From contig CATLZI010000075.1 in the NCBI GenBank assembly GCA_950063125.1, positions 1 through 9,034 of the forward strand: 9,034 bases of DNA, read 5' to 3'. The notes beneath the pieces are model-generated. The model ran no database searches and was not told the DNA's origin. It saw nothing but the letters and a program-made list of their open reading frames with translations. The DNA comes from an uncultured Porticoccus sp. (GTDB lineage Bacteria > Pseudomonadota > Gammaproteobacteria > Pseudomonadales > Porticoccaceae). Both the position numbers and the translations under genes were made by a program. Positions 1 through 5,978 of this stretch are shown one piece after another (the stretch's first letter is position 1; each line of letters opens with the position of its first letter).

Positions 1-1272
1 GGGGATGGCATCCTGGTGGTGGAAACGGATAAGGCCAGCATGGAATTGCCGGCACCCTTTGCCGGGGAATTAGTCAGTGTGACGGTCAAAGTGGGTGACA
101 AGATCGCCACTGGAGACAAGATTGCCCGCATGAAAATAATGCCGGACTCAGATCAACCCGGCACTACAGATAAGACAGCAGGGCCTGATGAAAAGGCAGG
201 CGTGGGCAGTGCGTCCAGTCCTTCGGAAAAAGCCGGTTCCACATCCGATTCCTCTGAAACCGATATTTCTTCCGGTAAAAAATCGGACGTGGCAGAAGCG
301 CCTGTGGCCAGCGAGGAATCTTCCAAACCGGATGCAGCGTCGACAAGAGATGATGTCGCAGCCGAGGTCTATGCCGGCCCCGCTTCGCGGGCACTGGCCC
401 GAGAGCTAGGTGTTGATTTGCGGAAGGTTTCCGGCTCCGGGCCGCGCAATCGTATTCTCAAGGAAGATCTGCACAAATATGTCAAAAATGCGGTGGCAAA
501 GTCAGAAAATGCTGCTGTCTCCGGCACAACAGGCGCGGGGATTCCAGCCATACCCTCGGTGGATTTCGCCAGGTTTGGTGAAATTGAGATGGTGCCGCTG
601 CAGAAAATTCACAAACTGACGGCTGCAAACATGCAGCGCAGCTGGCTTAACGTGCCCCACGTTACGCAATTTGATGAGGCCGATATTACGGAGCTTGAAG
701 CCTTTCGCCATAAACTCAAGGCTGAGGCCGAGAAAAGGAACTCCCGGCTTACCCTGCTGCCATTTCTGCTCAAGGCCTGTGGCCATGCCCTGGCGGTCAA
801 TACCTCGTTCAATCGCTCTCTCGCCAGTGATGGCGAACATTTTGTCGAGAAAAAATATATCCATATTGGTGTGGCAGTTGATACTCCCCGGGGGCTGGTC
901 GTGCCGGTGATTCGCGACGTGGATCGCAAGGGACTCTGGGAGCTGACCGATGAAGTCAATGAAATGGCAGTCAAAGCCCGCGAAGGCAAACTGTCAGCCG
1001 CTGAAATGCAAGGCGGCTGTTTCACGATTTCCAGTTTGGGAGCGATCGGTGGCAATGGTTTTACGCCGATTGTGAATGCACCCGAGGCGGCCATCCTCGG
1101 CGTTTCGAAATCCCAGATCAAACCGGTCTGGGATGGCGCAGAGTTTCAGCCGAAGCTGATGTTGCCGCTGAGTGTTTCCTATGACCACCGTATTGTGAAT
1201 GGTGCCGATTGTGGCCGTTTCTTTACCTGCCTCGTTGACGTGATCGCCGATATACGCCGGTTGTTGCTGTAG
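1..1272 (+). CDS. aceF: Dihydrolipoyllysine-residue acetyltransferase (E2 of pyruvate dehydrogenase), 5' partial
   Basis: This is the E2 core of pyruvate dehydrogenase. It moves the acetyl group from a lipoyl arm to CoA in the cytoplasm. The reading frame is open from base 1, so the start lies outside the window; 423 residues are visible. A lipoyl domain fills residues 1-47, with the lipoyl-lysine motif ETDKAS (Lys 11). A charged Ser/Asp/Glu/Lys-rich linker (about 48-122) leads to a peripheral-subunit-binding domain (about 123-160, beginning VYAGPASRALAREL) and then the catalytic acyltransferase domain (about 190-423). The active-site motif is DHRIVNGAD at 395-403, where many E2s have Asp in place of Asn 400; I recall Asn in Pseudomonas and Azotobacter E2p. 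The ending ADIRRLLL matches E2p better than 2-oxoglutarate or branched-chain E2. The number of lipoyl domains cannot be seen, and aceE would be expected upstream. A strong hairpin follows the stop codon. Confidence 0.93.
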   Translation, partial: GDGILVVETDKASMELPAPFAGELVSVTVKVGDKIATGDKIARMKIMPDSDQPGTTDKTAGPDEKAGVGSASSPSEKAGSTSDSSETDISSGKKSDVAEAPVASEESSKPDAASTRDDVAAEVYAGPASRALARELGVDLRKVSGSGPRNRILKEDLHKYVKNAVAKSENAAVSGTTGAGIPAIPSVDFARFGEIEMVPLQKIHKLTAANMQRSWLNVPHVTQFDEADITELEAFRHKLKAEAEKRNSRLTLLPFLLKACGHALAVNTSFNRSLASDGEHFVEKKYIHIGVAVDTPRGLVVPVIRDVDRKGLWELTDEVNEMAVKAREGKLSAAEMQGGCFTISSLGAIGGNGFTPIVNAPEAAILGVSKSQIKPVWDGAEFQPKLMLPLSVSYDHRIVNGADCGRFFTCLVDVIADIRRLLL

Positions 1273-1289
1273 GCCCGTCGAGGACACAA

Positions 1290-1334
1290 CAAAACGTTGT
1301 CTTCCTCAGCCTGATGGGGGAAGACAGCGTTTTG
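1290..1334 (+). terminator. Strong hairpin after aceF, probable terminator
   Basis: Arms 1290-1305 and 1319-1334 pair over 16 bp with a single G-U wobble. The loop is about 13 nt and can close further by a wobble and a C-G pair. The left arm begins CAAAACG and the right arm ends CGTTTTG, so the stem has an A-tract before it and a short T run within its 3' arm. It starts 18 nt after the aceF stop, which fits transcription termination. The T run is only four bases, so termination may be partial. Confidence 0.7.
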
Positions 1335-1427
1335 GAACTGATCGCCCATCCCGGGTTCTAACCTCTGAGTTATGTGCCAATAACGGCGTGCCGTATTTGG
1401 CCTGTTCAAGCGACCAGAGAAACCGCT

Positions 1428-1886
1428 ATGGCAATTCAACGTTTCCACCTGATTTTCTGCAGTTCTGTCATCATTGCCATCTTTATGGCTCTGATACTCT
1501 CCCCTGCTGTCGCGGCCAAGGAAAACCTGTTGAGTGAGTCCGATCAGCAGGCGGTGCAACAGGTGATTGAAGGCCAGATTTCGGCTTTCAAAACCGATGA
1601 TTACAGTACCGCCTACTCTTTTGCTGCGCCGAATGTCAGGCATGCATTCCCGTCGGTCCAGATGTTTATCGAGATGGTGCGCAGTCAATACATGCCGCTC
1701 TACCGACCTGTATCCTATCTGTTTGGCAGAAATACCCTCTCGGAAGGCCGTGTTTACCAGGAGTTGATTGTCACTGACCCCAATCGCCAGTTATGGCAGA
1801 TTATTTATACCCTTCGGCAGCAGGACGATAAGACCTGGAAAGTAACGAATGTTGTGATGTATCCCTATGACGGTGTATCCGCCTAG
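1428..1886 (+). CDS. Exported DUF4864-like protein
   Basis: A 152-residue protein of unknown function. The N-terminus is a clear Sec signal peptide: basic/polar MAIQRFH, then a hydrophobic core, then a signal peptidase I-like SPAVAA site followed by KEN, so the mature protein should be periplasmic or secreted. There is no good lipobox. The mature part starts with a helix (SDQQAVQQVIEGQISAF), then an alternating pattern containing SFAAPNVRHAF, YMPLYRPVSY and a closing WKVTNVVMYPY. I recognise this as resembling the DUF4864 family (a small alpha+beta, NTF2-like fold), from pattern memory only. The frame is open from an ATG at 1374, but the start at 1428 is preferred because the signal peptide begins there and a weak purine-rich site (AGAGA) lies 7 nt upstream. 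No convincing promoter is visible in the 93 nt before it. It may be its own transcription unit between two terminators. Confidence 0.75.
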   Translation: MAIQRFHLIFCSSVIIAIFMALILSPAVAAKENLLSESDQQAVQQVIEGQISAFKTDDYSTAYSFAAPNVRHAFPSVQMFIEMVRSQYMPLYRPVSYLFGRNTLSEGRVYQELIVTDPNRQLWQIIYTLRQQDDKTWKVTNVVMYPYDGVSA

Positions 1887-1935
1887 GTCGCCGTTGCAGA
1901 CGTATTGCCGTTGTGAAATCGGCATTGTCGGTTGG

Positions 1936-1957
1936 TTTATCCATCTCGGTGGATAAA
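1936..1957. repeat. Short perfect inverted repeat
   Basis: TTTATCCA at 1936-1943 and TGGATAAA at 1950-1957 form a perfect 8-bp stem around a 6-nt loop. Neighbouring bases add wobble and C-G pairs. It lies in the intergenic gap just before the bidirectional terminator, 50 nt after the DUF4864 stop. No T run follows it, so it is not itself a classical terminator. It may be an RNA-stabilising 3' hairpin or a protein site; the function is not known. Confidence 0.5.
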
Positions 1958-1978
1958 TCGGGTGACATTTCCAGCACA

Positions 1979-2008
1979 AAAAAACCGGGCTTTCCAGCCC
2001 GGTTTTTT
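1979..2008. terminator. Bidirectional rho-independent terminator
   Basis: Arms 1979-1991 and 1996-2008 form a 13-bp stem with a TTCC loop. The GC core CCGGGCT/AGCCCGG is flanked by A6 on the left and T6 on the right. It therefore reads as a hairpin plus T-tract on both strands: T6 on the + strand, T7 on the - strand. It sits between the 3' ends of the DUF4864 gene (+) and the DEAD-box helicase gene (-), which is where a shared terminator of convergent genes is expected. Confidence 0.92.
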
Positions 2009-2032
2009 AGCCCGATTGCCCTGGGTAAAAAA

Positions 2033-3847
2033 TTACTTTTTCGCCGGTCGCGAGCCACTTCGTTTTTGGGCGGTTTCCGGTTTTCTGGCCCGTGGTTTGC
2101 CCCCAGGTTTGGTTTTCAGTGACAGCTTTCCTTTCGATGGCGGTGGTCTGTGACCACTTTCTCCTCCAAGGGGGCTGAGTTTCATCGGCTGTTGGCAAAC
2201 CCTGACCTTGTTTTTCAGGTGATTGAGCAATTCAGGTGGCATGCCTTCGGGCAGGTCAACTGTACTGTGATCATCATACAGTTTGATCTGTCCGATATAG
2301 CGGCTTTCAATGTCGGCTTCGTTGGCAATGGCGCCGACGATATCGCCGGGCGTAACACCGTGATTCTTGCCGACTTCCATGCGGTATGTGGTCATCTCAA
2401 ACTCGCCGAACTCGTCGCGTTGCTTGCGTTTGTCGGTGGGTCTTTCCTTGCGTTTCTGACTGCGGTCACGGGGTGAAGCATCAGATCTTTTGTCGCGACC
2501 AATGGATTTTTCGTGGCTGGCCACTTCAATTGACGCCAGTTTTGGAAAGAGCGGACGTTCCTGCTGCAGTTGCCATGCCATAGCCGCAGCGATATCAGAC
2601 ATGGACAGTTCGCGGTCGTGCGCCATTCCTTCCAGCAACTCACGAAAACGGTCGAGATCCTGGGTATCGAGATTGCGCAGAATCTGCTCCTGGAACTGCT
2701 GAACCCGCTGGGTGCTCACCTGTTCGCCAGTGGGCAGCTCCATTGACGTCACCTGCTGACCTGTTGACTTCTCAATGGCGCGCAGCAGATGCCGTTCTTT
2801 GGGGGCGACAAACAGGATCGCGCAGCCCTCCCGACCGGCGCGACCGGTGCGACCAATCCGGTGGACGTAGGATTCATTGTCGTAGGGGATATCGTAGTTG
2901 ACCACGTGGCTAATGCGATCAACGTCCAGTCCCCGCGCTGCCACATCGGTGGCAACGACGATATCGACATCACCTTTCTTCAGTCGATTGACGGTGCGTT
3001 CGCGCAGGGCCTGACTCAAATCACCGTTCAATGCCGCTGCAGAGAATCCCCTCGCTTCCAGTTTTTCAGCGAGTTCGACGGTGGTGGATTTGGTGCGCAC
3101 AAAAATCAGCATGCCATCAAATTCTTCCACTTCCAGAATCCGGGTGAGGGCATCCAGTTTATGGCGGCCCTGTACCATCAGGTAACGTTGGCTGATCCGC
3201 TCCACGGTACGGGTTTTGGCGGCGATACTGACTTCTCTGGCATCGCCGAGGTATTTCTTCACCACACGGCGTATAGCCGGGGGCATGGTGGCCGAAAACA
3301 GCGCTCGCTGACAGGTGGAAGGGGTTTCCGCCAGAATGGTTTCCACGTCGTCAATAAAACCCATACGCAACATTTCGTCTGCTTCGTCCAGCACCAGTGC
3401 GCGGAGTTTGCTCAGATCCAGACTGCGACGTCGCAAGTGGTCCAGAATACGCCCCGGCGTGCCGACAATCACCTGCACCCCGCGCTGCAATCCGCGCAAT
3501 TGGCCGCGCATATCCTGGCCACCATAAATGGGCAATACGTGGAAGCTCTTCAGATGACGGGCGTACGTCTGGAAAGCCTCGGCAACCTGAATGGCCAGTT
3601 CGCGGGTGGGGGCCAACACCATAATCTGTGGTGCTGACTGGCTGCTATCCAGTCGGCTCAGTAATGGTAATGCAAAGGCTGCGGTTTTACCGGTGCCGGT
3701 CTGTGCTATACCGAGCAGGTTGGCGCCTTCCAGCAGTATCGGAATGCTCTGGGCCTGAATGGGAGAAGGTTGTTCATAACCGAGTTCCTGAACAGCCTGA
3801 AGCACTGGTTTGGAGATGCCCAGTGATGCAAAATCGGGGGAATACAT
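2033..3847 (-). CDS. deaD: DEAD-box ATP-dependent RNA helicase, DeaD/CsdA type
   Basis: A 604-residue cytoplasmic RNA helicase of the type that remodels structured RNA in ribosome assembly and mRNA decay, often in the cold. All core motifs are present: Q motif GYEQPSPIQ (23-31), motif I AQTGTGKT (48-55), Ia PTRELA (80-85), Ib TPGR (130-133), II DEAD (154-157), III SAT (185-187), V ATDVAARGLD (299-308) and VI HRIGRTGR (329-336). A DbpA-like RNA-binding domain occupies about 483-558 (from TTYRMEVG to KVRVC), followed by a 46-residue Lys/Arg/Pro-rich tail. The frame extends to a TTG at 3892, but ATG 3847 is chosen because it gives the family-like start YSPDFASLGISKPVL and has an AGG-type ribosome site 7 nt upstream. 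DbpA itself is shorter, and RhlE/RhlB lack this C-terminal domain, so DeaD/CsdA fits best. It converges on a shared terminator. Confidence 0.93.
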   Translation of the reverse strand: MYSPDFASLGISKPVLQAVQELGYEQPSPIQAQSIPILLEGANLLGIAQTGTGKTAAFALPLLSRLDSSQSAPQIMVLAPTRELAIQVAEAFQTYARHLKSFHVLPIYGGQDMRGQLRGLQRGVQVIVGTPGRILDHLRRRSLDLSKLRALVLDEADEMLRMGFIDDVETILAETPSTCQRALFSATMPPAIRRVVKKYLGDAREVSIAAKTRTVERISQRYLMVQGRHKLDALTRILEVEEFDGMLIFVRTKSTTVELAEKLEARGFSAAALNGDLSQALRERTVNRLKKGDVDIVVATDVAARGLDVDRISHVVNYDIPYDNESYVHRIGRTGRAGREGCAILFVAPKERHLLRAIEKSTGQQVTSMELPTGEQVSTQRVQQFQEQILRNLDTQDLDRFRELLEGMAHDRELSMSDIAAAMAWQLQQERPLFPKLASIEVASHEKSIGRDKRSDASPRDRSQKRKERPTDKRKQRDEFGEFEMTTYRMEVGKNHGVTPGDIVGAIANEADIESRYIGQIKLYDDHSTVDLPEGMPPELLNHLKNKVRVCQQPMKLSPLGGESGHRPPPSKGKLSLKTKPGGKPRARKPETAQKRSGSRPAKK

Positions 3848-3891
3848 AAATACGCCTGTATGGCCGTAGGCCGGATGAAAATAGGGGCGCA

Positions 3892-3920
3892 AGTATACGC
3901 GTATCGCTATGAGGGATAAA
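3892..3920 (-). promoter_or_regulatory. Possible promoter of the DEAD-box helicase gene
   Basis: On the - strand, TATACT (3892-3897) is a good -10 match. It lies 17 nt after TTTATC (3915-3920), a weak -35 with three of six consensus bases. It would give a 5' leader of roughly 40 nt before the ATG at 3847. Without transcript data the helicase could instead be read from yaiI, whose stop is 105 nt upstream. Confidence 0.3.
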
Positions 3921-3952
3921 GAATTTTTCCGTTCCCGGCAGGTGTGAATGAG

Positions 3953-4402
3953 CTATTTCGGTCTCGCCTCCAGCAGTCTGTCCAGCACATTGGCAAACTG
4001 CTGGCGCTCGGTATGACCTAGGCTGCCGGGGCCACCTTTGACCTCGCCGGTATTGCGCAATTCTTCCATCAGGTTACGCATGGCCAGCCGCTGGCGAATA
4101 TTTGCCGGGGTAAAGTGCTCTCCCCTGGGACCAATGACCTGTGCGCCCTTATCAACGGTTTCCGCCGCCAGCGGAATATCCCCGGTGACCACAATATCGC
4201 CGGGCAAAACCTGTTGAGCGATATAGTTATCTGCCACATCAAATCCGCTTTCTACCTGCCGGGCTTTGATCAGTGGTGAAGGGGGTACCTTCACCAGGTG
4301 ATTGGCAACCAGTGTCAACGGAACCTGGCAGCGCTGCGCCGCCCGAAAAAGGATTTCCTTGATAGGGTTTGGGCAGGCATCGGCATCGACCCAGATATGC
4401 AT
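3953..4402 (-). CDS. yaiI: YaiI/YqxD family protein (UPF0178/DUF188)
   Basis: A 149-residue protein close in length to E. coli YaiI. The signature N-terminus MHIWVDADACPNPIKEIL is present, with acidic residues Asp 6 and Asp 8 typical of this NYN/PIN-like fold. Further conserved blocks are ADNYIAQQ, DIVVTGDIPLAA and GEHFTPANIRQRLAMRNLM. The family is thought, from fold similarity, to be nuclease-like; its cellular role is unknown. The frame is open to an ATG at 4429, but 4402 is chosen because a strong AAGGAG lies 5 nt upstream and the family starts at this Met. It begins 19 nt after the transporter's stop codon, so the two are probably co-transcribed, though they have no obvious functional link. 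Confidence 0.9.
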   Translation of the reverse strand: MHIWVDADACPNPIKEILFRAAQRCQVPLTLVANHLVKVPPSPLIKARQVESGFDVADNYIAQQVLPGDIVVTGDIPLAAETVDKGAQVIGPRGEHFTPANIRQRLAMRNLMEELRNTGEVKGGPGSLGHTERQQFANVLDRLLEARPK

Positions 4403-4407
4403 TGGAA

Positions 4408-4413
4408 CTCCTT
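4408..4413 (-). promoter_or_regulatory. Ribosome binding site deciding the yaiI start
   Basis: On the - strand this reads AAGGAG, 5 nt before the ATG at 4402. It is a near-ideal Shine-Dalgarno site and supports 4402 over the in-frame ATG at 4429. It lies in the 19-nt gap behind the upstream transporter gene. Confidence 0.8.
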
Positions 4414-4421
4414 GTTTCGGG

Positions 4422-5882
4422 TTAGCCAATCAGGCCGCTTTTCAATGTCAGGTGCAGGGTCAGCGTAATGACGATGGCACCACATAGATTGATCCAGAAT
4501 CCGGCTCTGGCCATTTGGGGAATACGGATAATATTGGCGCTGAACACAATGGCATTCGGTGGTGTGGCCACGGGCAGCATAAAGGCAAAACTGGCGGCAA
4601 TGGTAGCCGGAATGATGATCGCCAACGGGTCGATGCCCAGTCCAATAGCCATGGCTGCAAAGATGGGCACCAGCGTGGTAGTAGTGGCTGTGTTGCTGGT
4701 GAGTTCGGTCAGAAAGATAACCAGTGTTACCACCAGCAGTGTCATGACCAGTGGCGGAAAGCCCTGAACTTCCGCCAGTTGCAGTGCCAGTAGTTCTCCA
4801 ACCCCGGTGCTGCTGATGGCGCCTGCCAACGCCAGACCGCCTCCGAATAGCAGTAACACGCCCCAGGGCACCCGCATTGCAGTATCCCAGTCCATCAAAA
4901 ATTCACGTTTTTTCAGGTTTGCCGGAATAGTGAATAGTAACAGGGTGGCGATGATGGCCACACCGGTATCACTGAGTCCAACTAGCCAGGGCAGTTTTGT
5001 CAGCAGTGGCCGGGCAACCCAGCCCAAAGCCGTCAGCAGAAAAATAACAAGGGTTAATTTTGCGCCAAGGGGCCATGGTTCGATGGGTTCGTGGAGAAAT
5101 TTGCTATCGATGGGCGTTTTGCCCGGCGGGTATATACAGTAGGTCAACAGCCACCAGGTGAGTGGCACAAAGATCACTACCAGAGGTAGACCGATGCTGA
5201 GCCAGCGGGTAAAACTGATTTCAATACCGAGCTCGCTCTGGATAAACGAGACGGTGAACATATTTGGCACTGTGCCGATAATAGTGCCTACGCCGCCGAT
5301 CGAAGCAGCATAGGCCACTCCCAAAAGCAGGCAAAGACTGAAGTTTTCACGGTTGGGCGCACTTTTGTCGAGCAGTTGGATAATGCTGAGCAGTATCGGC
5401 AACATCACCAGGACGGTGGCTGTGTTGGTAATCCACATGCTCATGGTGGCCGAGATAAACATGAAACCGCCCACCAGGGTTGCCGGCTTGGTACCCACCA
5501 GCCGTAATATCGTAAAGGCGAAGCGGCGGTGTAAATGCCATCGCTCCAGTGCCAATGCCAGGATAAATCCCCCCAGAAACAGGAAAATCATCGGGTGGGC
5601 ATAGGCTTTTGCGGTGGCATTGATATCACTGGCCCCGACCAAAGGCAGCAGGGCGAGTGGCAAAAGTGCCGTCGCATAGATAGAAATGGCCTCTGTCAGC
5701 CACCAGAGCGCCATCCAGGCGGCCAGACCGGCAGTGGCCCTGCCCGCCGTGCCGAGCACAATCAGGTTGTTATCCAGAGAGAGAACCTGATCGGGAACTA
5801 CCGTAAACACCAGTATGCCCAGCAGGGGGCCGGCAAGGAGAGCTAACAGGCGAAACTGGCCGAGCCACAGCATCGGATTCAT
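4422..5882 (-). CDS. DASS/SLC13-family sodium:anion symporter
   Basis: A 486-residue inner-membrane protein with a dozen or so hydrophobic stretches. It carries the two signature substrate/sodium motifs of the divalent anion:sodium symporter family: WITNTAT (150-156) and LTSNTATTTT (394-403). The paired helix-hairpin motifs GGVGTIIGTVPN (196-207) and PVATPPNAIVF (437-447) are also present. WWLTEAISI (60-68) is a typical early family block. Known family members carry dicarboxylates (succinate, malate), citrate or sulfate with sodium; the substrate cannot be told from this sequence. The first motif has TNT where SNT is usual. The ATG at 5882 is used; no strong ribosome site precedes it, and an ATG three codons later is a weaker option. 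It lies 96 nt behind the ThDP enzyme gene and 19 nt ahead of yaiI. Confidence 0.9.
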   Translation of the reverse strand: MNPMLWLGQFRLLALLAGPLLGILVFTVVPDQVLSLDNNLIVLGTAGRATAGLAAWMALWWLTEAISIYATALLPLALLPLVGASDINATAKAYAHPMIFLFLGGFILALALERWHLHRRFAFTILRLVGTKPATLVGGFMFISATMSMWITNTATVLVMLPILLSIIQLLDKSAPNRENFSLCLLLGVAYAASIGGVGTIIGTVPNMFTVSFIQSELGIEISFTRWLSIGLPLVVIFVPLTWWLLTYCIYPPGKTPIDSKFLHEPIEPWPLGAKLTLVIFLLTALGWVARPLLTKLPWLVGLSDTGVAIIATLLLFTIPANLKKREFLMDWDTAMRVPWGVLLLFGGGLALAGAISSTGVGELLALQLAEVQGFPPLVMTLLVVTLVIFLTELTSNTATTTTLVPIFAAMAIGLGIDPLAIIIPATIAASFAFMLPVATPPNAIVFSANIIRIPQMARAGFWINLCGAIVITLTLHLTLKSGLIG

Positions 5883-5905
5883 AGTCGGGTGCTTATTTTT
5901 ATTGG

Positions 5906-5925
5906 AAAACCGAGCCTAGCAGGCT
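5906..5925 (-). terminator. Small hairpin with T run downstream of the ThDP enzyme gene
   Basis: On the - strand, AGCCT (5925-5921) pairs with AGGCT (5917-5913) across a 3-nt loop, then CGG and TTTT follow. The 5-bp stem is short and the T run starts three bases late, so this is at best a weak or attenuating terminator between the ThDP enzyme and the transporter. Read-through would leave the two genes in one transcript. Confidence 0.25.
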
Positions 5926-5978
5926 TTGACGCACAGTTTAAGCGCCTTGTCCTGGCAGGTTTGAGTCTCTCTTGCCTC

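Noticed and set aside
609..1121. A 170-codon - strand frame inside aceF
   Set aside because: It is antisense to the E2 catalytic domain, which has all its motifs; no independent support.
1374..1427. ATG 1374 as start of the DUF4864-like gene
   Set aside because: It would place 18 polar residues before an otherwise standard signal peptide, and no ribosome site precedes it.
1936..1957. A replication origin suggested by DnaA-box-like words
   Set aside because: Only two imperfect words are present, there is no AT-rich unwinding region, and there are no dnaA, dnaN or gidA neighbours.
2789..3637. A 282-codon open frame on the + strand inside the helicase gene
   Set aside because: It is exactly antisense to the conserved helicase core, its translation shows no family motif, and it has no ribosome site context; it is a by-product of the helicase codon pattern.
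3848..3892. TTG start at 3892 for the helicase, adding 15 residues
   Set aside because: The added segment (MRPYFHPAYG...) is not family-like, and the possible -10 box overlaps it; ATG 3847 gives the normal DeaD N-terminus.
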